A DNA stretch of 64,000 nucleotides from Ptychodera flava (lineage: Eukaryota; Hemichordata; Enteropneusta; Ptychoderidae): NCBI RefSeq assembly GCF_041260155.1, contig NC_091929.1, forward strand, positions 50,173,389-50,237,388, given 5' to 3'. Under the pieces are notes generated by a model. It saw nothing but the letters and a program-made list of their open reading frames with translations, was not told where the DNA came from and did no database searches. A program made the position numbers and the translations under genes. Shown here piece by piece: positions 51,620-64,000 of the stretch; position 1 is the first letter of the stretch, and each line of letters starts with the position of its first letter.

Positions 51620-54600
51620 ACAGCAGAACAGACAAGTATGATAACTGGTTTGATCGATCAGGGTGACTTTGTTCCAAGCAGAATACAATGTGTGCACCTA
51701 GCTATACGGAAGATATATTTCAGGGAATTTGAACTTTTTGAATGCTGGTGTAAAAAAGAGTGAAAGAATGTAATCAAAGTGTAATTTTACTCATCTCATT
51801 GGCATCCGGAATAAATCAAGGTTTGTTGTGGACTGTATAATAGAAGCAAGTGATTGTATAATGAACTTTAATAAAACTGATCATTGGAAAATAGTCTCGC
51901 CAAATTTTTGCAAGGAAATATTTTTAGTTGAAACAAATAATACTATGTGTTTACATAATTATTGGAGTAACTTTTTTGGGTGGCTATATTGGCACTTCAT
52001 TCAGAATTTCAAAGCTTCGAAAGAAAAAAGGCATCATTTTGCATAGGCTGGTCTTGTAATAATTTTAGCAAATATATTGAAACATTTACTGAGACTCGTA
52101 TACATCCCATTGTACATTGAATTTGGTTTTTTATCTGAAAAGAAACAAAAGAATTATTCTAAAAGTACTTTTTCCCTGCAGTTATTTACAACAATTATTA
52201 TTTCAGAAGAAAAATTTGGAATAAGAAAGGTTGTCTGACTTCAGATAAAATTCCTGATCTGTGTAATCTCAGCTTTTTTTCAGCGTGAAAAAATAAAGCA
52301 AAATAATTGTGATGGAGGAGTTTATTGACAAAATTCCTGACATACTCTTGTACGCATGTTCACAACATAGGTAGAAGTTATTGGTATCCATGAAAAGCAA
52401 TCAATTAGGAAAAAATTACATACATAAACACAGGGACTAAGCAGTTTATTGAAATATTATATTATTCACAGACAGGAATTTCTCCAGAATGTTTCTCTCC
52501 AAGTATAAAATCTTTATACACCTTTGTCTGGTTTTCTATATTCCAAATCTTTATGCATATAATTTTGTTGAAAACCTGGTTGTTTCTGTTCTTTCCTTTG
52601 TACAAGAAAAATGTCAAAGAAAGTGTCACTTGCCTGCAGGATGAAAGCAGATATTATCAGTGCCTGTGCTGTATTGATGTTCTGAAAACCACACCGTACC
52701 TAATTTATAGATATTGAAGGGAAAGCACTGATATTTCAGACAAGCAAAATAATTTTGTATTGCAGAGTTTCACCATATTAAATTATGAAGATACTGGTGC
52801 TCATGTATTCAAGTTACTCAAACATTGACAGAGAAATTAAGCAAAGCTGTAACCAGACCCTGGATATTACGTTTCTTTCCTGAGTAGCTTATTTACTTGG
52901 GTTTGCAAGAAAAAATTTGAATTTTGACCTTTTTCTCCCACCCATTTAATTTTGTTCGTTGTGACTCCAGTGTAACTAAAAACACCATGTGATATGAGAG
53001 CAAACAATGCTGGACAGCTGCCTATGGTTCGTCAGGTCAGAATAAAGATAAAAAATGCTAAGATTGTTTTAATTTTGCAAACTTGTTGATGATAATCAAG
53101 AGAATATGATAAATATCAGAGGGTATCTGTGCCAGAGATATAGGTCAAAGGTTATCAGTCAATTGCCGTAAATGAAAGGTCAAAGGTTATATGACTAGCG
53201 TTGTGTACAGAGGAAATCGGTGACACTGAAATGTTTTCAGCAGTATATCACATGTGACAAACAAGCTGTGTCATAAATATTTTGTAAAAGTTTTTTTATT
53301 CCCAATGTAAAATAACCTTGAGTATTTTAAGAATTTTTTGTGTTGTGTGTTTCTGTGGTTGCTTGTGTACCTTGAAATGTCTGATGTTGCAAAATTAAAC
53401 AATTTCCAGCCTGTGTCAAGACTCATGGATGAGATTATTTGTGTTCATGCACTCATGCAATACCCGGGTAGATCCTCCCATTATGACCAAGCACTTTCAA
53501 CAACATGTGATAATAAGAGTAGAGATACCCAACCATTCAACAGTTTGGTGTTACAGTGGTATATAGAAATCAGGGACTCTATCAAACTTACCAGTAATAT
53601 TCAAGTATCAGTTATTGTCAAATAGATTTGAAATGCATGTTTATAAATAAGCCCAACAAACAGTGCCTTTTGGAACTCTGAGTTTTTCTGCAAAGGTGAA
53701 ATCCCAAGCATGTGAAAATCTCAACTGGAAACTATCACAAGAGTTTGTGGTGATTGATGGTGTTCATCTTCATCATCAAAGGTGATATTGAGAGAAAGAC
53801 ATGTTGGAGAAGTAGATTGATCTAAACAATATTTTCAGTTGGCCCCTTGAATCATGCTGAGTACTCAAATTAAAACTAGTCTGCGGTTTCAATGCGTTTC
53901 ATTGTGAAGTAAGTGTATACAATGCTCATCTACGGTATATCTGTAGCTTCAGCAACACAGCAGAACGGACCAGTATGAACCAGTCATAAACGGTTTGATC
54001 CGGTTCAGGGTGACTTTGTTCCAAGCAGAATACAATGCACAGTACAATAATTACCCACAATTCTCTTTGATTTGTATCCATGAAGGTTACTTTTCTAAAA
54101 CGTCTTCAGTTCTGCATGTTAGCACTAATGTTAAGCATTAGAATAATTGTTAAATAATATCCAGTAAAAGTACGTTTAGAAATTTCAGCAAAAGTTTCAA
54201 AAGAACCATTAAACAACCATAAAAGTCACATTCTGTAGGTACTACAAATGCCATACTTTTAAGGCAGCAAGTTATGACGAACTGAAGGGTCATTCTCTGA
54301 GAAAACTAGAATGCAAATTTCTTTTGTCATTTCCATTGAAAAAATCAATATCCTTTTGTTTCAAAAAACAGGTGCACTGGTCTCCCTACTTTTCATCACA
54401 TTATTCTGTATGGCTGAAGACACAATCAGTGGAAAATTTTACAAAAATGCTATCTCCTCTCTCAATCTTGCATAATTTTCCAAATCATTTAAAATGAGAA
54501 TTGAGAAGAATGGTCTTCTTAAAAGTATGGTTTCAGAATTTTTACAACTAGTCTGTGAATTTGTCTACACATGGGAGACCAGGTAGACTTCTCTGGGGAA

Positions 54601-56903
54601 TCTCTGAGGATACAAATCGCTATGAATTATGGGAAATTTACAGTACTGTGCAATGTGTGCACCTAGCTATACGGAAGACATATTTCAGGCAGTTTGAACT
54701 TTTTGAATGCTGGTGTAAAAAGAGTGAAAGAATGTAATCAAAGTGTAATTTTACTTATCTCATTGACATGCGGAATAAATCAAGGTTTGTGTGGACTGTA
54801 TAGGAGCAAGTGACTGTATAATGAACTTTAATAAAACTGACCAATATATAGTCTCGCCAAATTTTGCAAGGAAATGCTTTTTAGTTGAAACAAATAATTC
54901 TATGTGTTTATATAATTATTGGAGTAACTTTATTGGGTGGCTATATCGGCACTTCATTCAGAATTTCAAAGCTTCGAAAGAAAAAGGCATTTTGCATAGG
55001 CTGGTCTTGTAATAATTCTAGCAAATATATTGAAACATTTACTGAGACTCGTATACATCCCATTGCACACTGAATTTAGTTTTTTATCTGTAAAAAAACA
55101 AAAGAATTATTCTGAAAGTACTTTTTTTCCTGCAGTTATTTACAACAATTATTATTTCAGAAGAAAAATTTGGAATAAGAAAGGTTGTCTGACTTCAGAT
55201 AAAATTCCTGAGCTGTATAATCTCAGCTTTTTATCAGTGTGAAAAACAATAAACCCAAATAATTGTGATGGAGGAGTTTATTGACAAAATTCCTGACAGA
55301 CTCTTGTATGCGTGTTCACAACATAGGTAGAAGTTATTGGTATCCATGAAAAGCAATCAATTAGAAAAAATTTACATACATAAACACAGGGACTAAGCAG
55401 TTTATCGAAATATTATATTATTCACAGACAGGAATTTCTCCAGAATGTTTCTCTCCAAGTATTAAAATCTTTATACACCTTTGTCTGGTTTTCTATATTC
55501 CAACCTTTATGCATATAATTTTTGTTGGAAACCTGGTTGTTTCTGTTCTTTCCTTTGTACAAGAAAAATGTCAAAGAAAGTGTCACTTGCCTGCAGGATG
55601 AAAGCAGATATTATCAGTGCCTGTGCTGTATTGATGTTCTGAAAATCACACCGTACCTAATTTATAGCTATTGGAGGGAAGCCACTGATATTTGAGACAA
55701 GCAAAATAATTTTGTATTGCAGAGTTTCACCATATTATTATGAAGACACTGGTGCTCATGTATTCAAGTTACTCAAACATTGACAGAGAATTACAAAGCT
55801 ATAACCAGACCCTGGATATTTTGTTTCTTTTCTGAGTAGCTTATTTACTTGGGTTTGCAAGAAAGAGTTTGAATTCTGACCTTTCTTTCCCACCCAGTTC
55901 ATTTTGTTCATTGTGACTCCAATGTAACTAAAACCACCATGTGATATGAGAGCAAACAATGCTGGACAGCTGCCCTGTGGTTCGTCAGGTCAGAATAAAG
56001 ATAAAAAATGCTCAGATTGTTTAAATTTTGCGAACTTATTGAGATAATCAAGAGAATATGATAAATATCAGAGGGTATCTGTACCAGAGATATAGGTCAA
56101 AGGTTATCAGTTTAGTGCCATAAATGAAAGGTCAAAGGTTATATGCCAAGGGTTATGTACAAAGGAAATCAGTGACACTGAAATGTTTTCAGCAGTATAT
56201 CACATATGACAAACAAGCTGTGTCATAAATATTTTGTAAGGTGTTTTATTCCAATGTAAAATATCCTTGAGTATTTTAAAATTATTTGTGTCGTGTGTTT
56301 CTGTGGTTGCTTGTGTACCTTTTAATGTCTGATGTTGCAAAATTAAACAATTTCCAGCCTGTGTCAAGACTCATGGATGAGATTATTTGTGTTCACGCAC
56401 TCATGCAATACCAGGGTAGATCCTCCGATTATGACCAGGCACTTTCAAGAACATGTGATATAAGAGTAGAGATACCCAACTATTCAAAAGTTTGGTGTTA
56501 CAGTGGTTTATAGGAAATCAGGGACTCTACCAAACTTACCAGTAATATTCTAGCATCAGTTATTGTCAAGTAGATTTGAAATGCATGTTCATTGATAAGC
56601 CCAAACAACAGTGCCTTTTGAAACTCTGAGTTTGTCTGCCAATGTAAAGTACCAAGCATGATAATTTCTCAACTGGAAACTGTCACAAGAGTTTGTTGCG
56701 TTTTTTATTTTCAACTTTCACACTCAAAGGTGATATTGTGAGATGGACATAAGGAGGAGTACATTGATCTGAACAATATTTTCAGTTGGCCCCTTGAATT
56801 ATGCTGAGTACTCAAAATATAACTAGTCTCCTGTCTTAATGTGTTTCATTGTGAAATAATTGTATGCAATGCCCATCTACGGTATATCTGTAGCTTCAGC
56901 ATG
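51620..56903 (+). repeat. Core dimer 6 (B 51620-53956, A 53957-56903)
   Basis: 5284 bp. The A unit has the MITE at 54038-54650 and a tract at about 55309-55430 that differs from the other A units (TATGCGTG, GGGACTAAGCAG, TTTATCGAAA). One-base losses are frequent in the A unit. Confidence 0.9.
54038..54650. mobile_element. MITE-like DNA transposon, copy 8
   Basis: 613 bp, the shortest copy, at the shared site with intact ends and CAATG flanks. It lost single bases at several homopolymers. Confidence 0.85.
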
Positions 56904-59239
56904 ACAGCAGAACAGACAAGTATGATAACTGGTTTGATCGATCAGGGTGACTTTGTTCCAAGCAGAATACAATGTGTGCACCTAGCTATACGGAAGATAT
57001 ATTTCAGGGAATTTGAACTTTTGAATGCTGGTGTAAAAAAGAGTGAAAGAATGTAATCAAAGTGTAATTTTACTCATCTCATTGGCATCCGGAATAAATC
57101 AAGGTTTGTTGTGGACTGTATAATAGAAGCAAGTGATTGTATAATGAACTTTAATAAAACTGATCATTGGAAAATAGTCTCGCCAATTTTTTGCAAGGAA
57201 ATATTTTTTAGTTGAAACAAATAATACTATGTGTTTACATAATTATTGGAGTAACTTTTTGGGTGGCTATATCGGCACTTCATTCAGAATTTCAAAGCTT
57301 CGAAAGAAAAAAGGCATCATTTTGCATAGGCTGGTCTTGTAATAATTCTAGCAAATATATTGAAACATTTACTGAGACTCGTATACATCCCATTGTACAT
57401 TGAATTTGGTTTTTTATCTGAAAAGAAACAAAAGAATTATTCTAAAAGTACTTTTTCCCTGCAGTTATTTACAACAATTATTATTTCAGAAGAAAAATTT
57501 GGAATAAGAAAGGTTGTCTGACTTCAGATAAAATTCCTGATCTGTGTAATCTCAGCTTTTTTTCAGCGTGAAAAAATAAAGCAAAATAATTGTGATGGAG
57601 GAGTTTATTGACAAAATTCCTGACATACTCTTGTACGCATGTTCACAACATAGGTAGAAGTTATTGGTATCCATGAAAGCAATCAATTAGGAAAAAATTA
57701 CATACATAAACACAGGGACTAAGCAGTTTATTGAAATATTATATTATTCACAGACAGGAATTTCTCCAGAATGTTTCTCTCCAAGTATTAAAATCTTTAT
57801 ACACCTTTGTCTGGTTTTCTATATTCCAAATCTTTATGCATATAATTTTGTTGAAAACCTGGTTGTTTCTGTTCTTTCCTTTGTACAAGAAAAATGTCAA
57901 AGAAAGTGTCACTTGCCTGCAGGATGAAAGCAGATATTATCAGTGCCTGTGCTGTATTGATGTTCTGAAAACCACACCGTACCTAATTTATAGATATTGA
58001 AGGGAAAGCACTGATATTTCAGACAAGCAAAATAATTTTGTATTGCAGAGTTTCACCATATTAAATTATGAAGATACTGGTGCTCATGTATTCAAGTTAC
58101 TCAAACATTGACAGAGAAATTAAGCAAAGCTATAACCAGACCCTGGATATTTTGTTTCTTTCCTGAGTAGCTTAATTACTGGGTTTGCAAGAAAGAGTTT
58201 GAATTCTGACGTTTCTTTCCCACCCAGTTCATTTTGTTCATTGTGACTCCAATGTGACTAAAAACACCACGTGGTAAGAGAGCAAACAATGCTGGACAGC
58301 TGCCTATGGTTCGTCAGGTCAGAATAAAGATAACAAAATGCTCAGATTGTTTAACGTTTGCAAACTTATTGAGGTTAATCAAGAGAATATGATAAATATC
58401 AGAGGGTATCTGTACCAGAGATATAGGTTAAAGGTTATAAGTCAAGTGCCATAAATGAAAGGTCAAAGGTTATATGCCAAGGTTATGTACAAAGGAAATC
58501 AGTGACACTGAAATGTTCTCAGCAGTATATCACATGTGATAAAGAAGCTGTGTCATAAATATTTTGTAAAGGTTGTTTTATTCCCACTGTAAAATATCCT
58601 TGACTATTTTAAGAATTTTTTGTGTTGTGTGTTTCTGTGGTTGCTTGTGTACCTTTTAATGTCTGATGTTGCAAATTAAACAATTTCCAGCCTGTGTCAA
58701 GACTCATGGATGAGATTATTTGTGTTCACTGCACTCATGCGATACCAGGGTAGATCCTCCGATTATGACCAGGCACTTTCAAGAACATGTCATAATAAGA
58801 GTAGAGATACCCAACTATTCAACAGTTTGGTGTTACAGTGGTTTATAGGAAATCAGGGACTCTACCAAACTATACCAGCAATATTCTAGCATCAGTTATT
58901 GTCAAGTAGATTTGAAATGCATGTTCATTGATAAGCCCAAATAACAGTGCCTTTTGGAACTCTGAGGTTTGTCTGCCAATGTAAAGTACCAAGCATGATA
59001 ATTTCTCAACTGGAAACTGTCACAAGAGTTTTTTGCGTTTGTTTATTTTCAACTTTCACACTCAAAGATGATATTGTGAGAGGGACATGTAGAAGAGTAC
59101 ATTGATCTGAACAATATTTCAGTTGGCCCCTTGAATTATGCTGAGTACTCAAAATATAACTAGTCTCCTGTCTTAATGTGTTCATTGTGAAATAATTGTA
59201 TACAATGCCCATCTACGGTATATCTGTAGCTTCAGCATG
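56904..59239 (+). repeat. Hybrid monomer at the right edge of the core, no MITE
   Basis: 2336 bp. It begins as a B unit (GCATGACAGCAG) and matches B closely until about 58075-58128. It then switches to sequence with CAAAGCTATAACCAG and diverged variants. A small A-like patch (CTATATCGGC, AATTCTAGC) lies at 57270-57350. This is the exit point of homogenisation. Confidence 0.85.
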
Positions 59240-61540
59240 ACAGCAGAACAGACAAGTATGATAACTTGTTTCATCGATCAGGGTGACTTTGTTCCAAGCA
59301 GAATACAATGTGTGCACCTAGCTATACGGAAGATATATTTCAGGCAATTTGAACTTTTTGAATGCTGGTGTAAAAAAGAGTGAAAGAATGTAATCATAGT
59401 GTAATTTTACTCATCTCATTGGCATCCGGAATAAATCAAGGTTTGTTGTGGACTGTATAATAGAAGCAAGTGACTGTATAATGAACTTTAATAAAACTGA
59501 TCATTGGAAAATAGTCTCGCCAAATTTTGCAAGGAAATATTTTTTAGTTGAAACAAATAATACTATGTGTTTACATAATTATTGGAGTAACTTTTTTAGG
59601 TGGCTATATCGGCACTTCATTCAGAATTTCAAAGCTTCGAAAGAAAAAAGGCATCATTTTGCATAGGCTGGTCTTGTAATAATTCTAGCAAATATATTGA
59701 AACATTTACTGAGACTCGTATACATCCTATAGCACACTGAATTTAGTTTTTTATCTGAAAAGAAACAAAAGAATTATTCTGAAAGTTCTTTTTTCCTGCA
59801 GTTATGTACAACAATTTTTATTTCAGGAAAAAAAATGGAACGAGAAAGGTTGTCTGACTTCAGATAAAATTCCTGAGCTGATTTATCTAAGCCTTTTATC
59901 AGGGTGAAAAAAATAACCCCAAATAATTTTGATGGAGGAGTTTATTGACAAAATTCCTGACAGACTCTTGTACGCATGTTCACAACATAGGTAGAAGTGA
60001 TTGGTATCCATAGAAGCAATCAATTAGAAAAAAAATTACATACATAAACACAGGGACTAAGCAGTTTATCGAAATATTATATTTTTCACAGACAGGAATT
60101 TCTATCCAGGATGTTGCTCTCCAAGTATTAAAACCTTTATACACCTTTGTCTGGTTTTCTATATTCCAAAACTTTATGCATATAATTTTGTTGGAAACCT
60201 GGTTGTTTCTGTTCTTTCCTTTGTACACAAAACATGTCAAAGAAAGCGTGTCACTTGCCTGCGGGATGAAAGCAGATATTATCAGTGCCTGTGCTGTATT
60301 GAGTTTTGAGAATCACACCGTAATACTGATTTTTAAGGAAATGAAGGAGAAAAACTTCAGAGAAGCAAAATACTTGTATGGAGAGTTTTCTCATGTTTAG
60401 GAACACACTGGTGCTGATGTATTCAAGTTACTCAAACATTGACAGAGAAATGAAGCAAAGCTATAACCGGACCCTGGATATTTTTTTCTTTTCTGAGTAG
60501 CTTATTTACTTGGGTTTGCAAGAAAGTTTACTGACCTTTTCCCACCCGATTCTGTTCTTTGTGACTCCGACGTGACTAAACACCATCAAATAATATGAGA
60601 GCAAACAGTGCTGGACAGCTGTCTGTGGTTCACTAGGTCAGATTGCAGAAAGATAAAAACAAACGCACAGAGTGTATAAAGTTTGCAAACGTATTTAGGA
60701 TAATCGAGAGCATAGTTATTAGCGAGTATCTGTGCCAGAGATAGAGGTCAAAGGTTATCAGTTAAGTGTCATAAACAAAAGGTCAAAGGTTACATACAAT
60801 GGAAGTCAGTGACACTGAAATGTTTCAGCAGTATATCACATGTGACAACAAGGTGTGTCATAAATATTTTGTAAAGGTTGTTTTATTCCCACTTTAAAAT
60901 ATCCTTGAGTATTTAAGAATGTTTTGTGTTGTGTGTTTGTGTGGTTGCTTGTGTACCTTTTAATGTCTGATGTTGCAAAATTAAACAATTTCCAGCCTGT
61001 TCAAGACTCATGGATGAGATTATTTGTGTTCACGCACTCATGCAATACCAGGGTAGATCCTCCAATTATGAACAGACAGTTCAACAACATGTCTTAGTAA
61101 GAGTGGAGATGCGTAGCCATTCAGCAGTTTGGTGTTACAGTGGTTTATAGGAAATCAGGGACTCTACCAAACTTACCAGTAATACAGAAGCATCAGGTAT
61201 TGTCAAATAGATTTGAAATGCTTGTTTATTGATAAGCCAAAACAACAGTGCCATTGGGAACTCTGAGTTTTGTCTGCCAATGTAAAGTACCAAGCATGAG
61301 AATGTCTCAACTTGAAACTGTCACAAGAGTTTGTGCGATTGTTGATGTTCAACTTAGATCATCAAAGGTGATATTGAGAGAAAGACATGTTGGAGGAGTA
61401 GATTGATCTAAAAAATATTTTCAGTTGGTCCCTTGAATCATGCCGAGTACTCAAAATTAAACTAGTCTCCGGTCTCAATGTGTTTCATTGTGAAGTAAGT
61501 GTATAAAATGCTCATCTACGGTATATCTGTAGCTTCTGCA
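59240..61540 (+). repeat. Diverged edge monomer, no MITE
   Basis: About 2.3 kb. The first 900 bp is still close to the monomer. From about 60300 it diverges strongly, including an altered stretch AATACTGATTTTTAAGGAAATG that recurs in the next unit near 62163. Confidence 0.85.
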
Positions 61541-63180
61541 ACATAGCAGAACGGACCAGTATGCTAACCGGTTTGATCCGGATCAGGGTGACTTTGTTCC
61601 AAACAGAATACAATGTGTGCACCTAACTATACGGAAGAAATATTTCAGGCAATTTGAACTTTTTGAATGCTAGTGTAAAAAAGAGTGAAATGATGTAAAA
61701 AAAGTGTAATTTTTATCATCAGATAAAAGTCCTGAGCTGTATATCTCAGCTTTTTATCAGTGTGAAAAAAATTAACCAAATAATTGTGATGGAGGAGTGT
61801 ATTGACAAAATTCGTGACAGACTCTTGTACTCATGTACACAACATAGTAGAAAACATGAAAAGCAATCAATTAGAAAAATGTACATACATAAACACAGGG
61901 ACTAAGCAGTTTATTGAAATATTATATTATTCACAGACAGGAATGTCTCCAGGATGCTTTCTTTCCAAGTATTAAAATCTTTATACACCTTTGTCAGGTT
62001 TTCTATTTTCCAACCCTTTATGCATATAATTTTGTTGGAAACTTGGTTGTCTCTGTTCTATCCTTTGTACAAGAAACATGTCTAAGAGGTCATTTGCCTG
62101 CAGGATGAAAGCACATATTGTCACTGCTTGTGCTGTATACATGTTTTGAAAATCACAACCGTAATACTGATTTTTAAGAAATGAAGGAAAATAACTATAG
62201 AGAAGCAAAATACTCATGTTTAGGAACACACTGGTGCTCATGTATTCAAGTTACTCAAACATTGCCATAGAAATGAAGCAAAGCTATAACCAGACCCTGG
62301 ATATTTTTGTCTTTCCTGAGTAGCGTATTATCGTGGGTTTGCAAGAAAGTTTACTGACCTTTCCCTCCCGATTCTGTTCTTTGTGACGTGACCCAAAACG
62401 CCATCAAATAATATGAAAGCAAACAGTGCTGGACAGCTGCCAGTGGTTCACTAGGTCAGATTGAAGAAAGATTGTATAAAGTTTGCAAACGTATTTAGGA
62501 TAATCAAGAGCATAGTTATCTGCGGGTATCTGGACCAAAGATAAAGGTGAAAGGTTATCAGTTTAGTGCCATAAATGAAAGGTCAAAGGTTATATACCAA
62601 GGGTTATGTACAAAGGAAATCAGTGACACTGAAATGTTTTCAACAGTATATCACATGTGACAACGAGCCGTGTCATAAATATTTTGTAAAGGTTGTTTTA
62701 TTACCAATGTAAAATATCCTTGAGTATTTTAAGAATATTTTGTGTTGTGTGCTTCTGTGGTTGCTTGTGTACTTTTAATGTCTGATATTGCAAAATTAAA
62801 CGATTTCAGCCTGTGTCAAGACTCTTAGATTTTTATGTATTCATGCACTCATGCAATACTGAGTTAGATCTAGATCTTCCAATAATGAAAACACACTTTC
62901 AACAATATGTTTCAGCAAGAAGACCGAAGGAGCCCCACAAAGTTCGGTATTACAGTGGTTTGTAGAAACTTGGGGACTCTAACAAACTTATAAGTAGTAT
63001 CGTAGATAGATTTAATAACATGTTTATTGATAAGCCAAAATAACAGTGCCTTTGGGAACTCTGAGTTTTGTCTGCCAAAGTAAAGTACCAAGCATGAGAA
63101 TTCTCCACATGAAACAATCACAAGAGTTTGTGGCAAGCGTTGGTCTTGGGCTTTCATCATCAAAGGTGATACTTAAAGGA
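61541..63180 (+). repeat. Last, partial and most diverged monomer
   Basis: It lacks about 460 bp near 61715 relative to edge monomer 1. It shares the AATACTGATTTTTAAG variant with the previous unit, then fades after TCATCATCAAAGGTGATAC near 63160-63175, roughly 300 bp before the next landmark would fall. The exact end is uncertain by tens of bases. Confidence 0.75.
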
Positions 63181-64000
63181 AGACTGAGAGATGGTAGTTG
63201 GAGAAATAAGTACAGTAGGTTTCAACTCGATGCCATAACTGTGTTTGAGACTGACACTGTGCACGTACAAAAAAGACGATCGGCTTGTGTATCGCAGCAC
63301 ATATCAGAGTAACCACAACTCATGAATTACAGTAAACCAGCATTGGGCAGCTCTGTCTGTACTGAGAGATAAACAGTTGATTACACTTGACCTACAATGT
63401 AACTTTTTTTTTACAATTTGAGCTAAGAGTTGCAGAGCTTTTCTCACCTGAAACTAATTTTAAGAAACACATTTAAAAACAGCTATGAGTCCGTAATAAT
63501 ACACGTACATGCAATATGCACCTCACGATTTGGCAAAAGTTTAATCACGATACGTCTAAATGGGTATTAGTTACAATGCATTAAATGAGAAATATGTTTA
63601 TGACTAAAGATTTATATGTTGAGGCTATTTGCAAAGATGTGACACTGCTCCAGCAGATTAGTCGCCTTGACAGATAAGTCGTGAGTTTTGATTGTTCCTT
63701 GATTTGATCAACATTGTGATCATATGCTTGTCGTCTCATGCTCACTTGCTTGTGAGATGAGCATTCTCCTATATGTAATCCTGCAGATATATTCCTGTGC
63801 CATCAAAAACAACACATTTGTCCTAAGCTTTTGTCATACCATATGGAATTGTTTCAAAACACCAAAACGACTCACATTCCAAGAGCACAGAGAACAAAAC
63901 AAGTTCGAAATATCTTATTAATACATGTATTTGTTACTTCATTCAAAACATCACACTTTGTAACTTTGTAGATGTTGCATAAAGCTTACTCATTTTCTGA
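63181..64000. other. Single-copy flank, no gene recognised
   Basis: 820 bp of AT-rich sequence beyond the array. Open frames are short and without recognisable features. I see no repeat unit, exon with good splice sites, or RNA gene. Confidence 0.5.

Larger units (their letters stand above)
18184..63180 (+). repeat. Right macrosatellite array, about 45 kb
   Basis: Head-to-tail array in the same orientation as the left one. Landmarks lie at 18191, 20533, about 22798, 25141, 27477, 30435, 32772, 35725, 38066, 41029, 43369, 46325, 48662, 51620, 53957, 56904, 59240 and 61541. Spacings between 25141 and 56904 alternate about 2.34 and 2.95 kb, giving six full A+B dimers. Units before 25141 and after 56904 have no MITE and are more diverged. 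The right border is gradual near 63180. Confidence 0.95.

Noticed and set aside
18184-63180. Array as tandem copies of a protein-coding gene family, rDNA or histone cluster
   Set aside because: No monomer has a long or conserved frame, splice-site pattern, or stretch resembling rRNA or histone genes.
1-64000. Prokaryotic-type systems (CRISPR arrays, operons, phage) in the window
   Set aside because: There are no short direct repeats with unique spacers, no runs of adjacent long open frames with ribosome binding sites, and the one gene is spliced. The long-period tandem repeats are eukaryotic satellite-like.

Overview
This is a low-GC animal-type nuclear DNA window. It has spliced GT-AG exons of an acidic, low-complexity protein, a non-autonomous DNA transposon, a 100-N scaffold gap, and tandem repetition over roughly 55 of the 64 kb. 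I infer an invertebrate metazoan genome from long-read assembly. Nothing seen fixes the species. There are no bacterial features, CRISPR arrays, rRNA or tRNA genes, and I recognise no retroelement or virus-derived open frame.

Layout. 1-11540 is a macrosatellite array, cut off by the N gap at 11541-11640. 11641-18183 is single-copy DNA. It holds a pair of about 200 bp inverted repeats (11823-12031 and 13266-13453) and then the 3' part of one plus-strand gene: a candidate exon at 14273-14364 and four exons at 15219-15323, 16082-16453, 17591-17749 and 18149-18212. From 15219 on, all junctions share phase 2 and join into a 232-residue C-terminal segment rich in Ser, Thr and Glu. I cannot name the protein. 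18184 to about 63180 is the same macrosatellite on the other side of the gene. The gene's last codons, its stop and its likely 3' UTR lie inside the first repeat unit. About 63180-64000 is single-copy DNA with no recognised gene.

The array. The basic monomer is about 2.34 kb and AT-rich, with no convincing coding content. In the homogenised parts two monomer types alternate: B (about 2.34 kb) and A (about 2.96 kb). Type A is the monomer plus a 613-619 bp MITE-like element with inverted ends starting CACAGTAC and a 5-bp target duplication, CAATG. The A+B dimer (about 5.3 kb) is a higher-order repeat with two full copies on the left and six on the right. Units at both ends of the right array lack the MITE, are more diverged, and some carry deletions. 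This is the usual pattern of an array homogenised in its centre. Several units show mosaic tracts that look like gene conversion. Each well-preserved monomer carries two AGGTCAAAGGTTA motifs 35 bp apart (nuclear-receptor DR1-like) and an AATAAA followed by GT-rich sequence.

Most interesting points: the MITE's ends and 5-bp duplication, which recall the Transib/RAG group; the fusion of a protein-coding terminal exon to a macrosatellite; the repeated DR1 pairs; and a run of frame-preserving exons. Many differences between dimer copies are one-base homopolymer indels, so consensus error must be excluded before reading fine detail.
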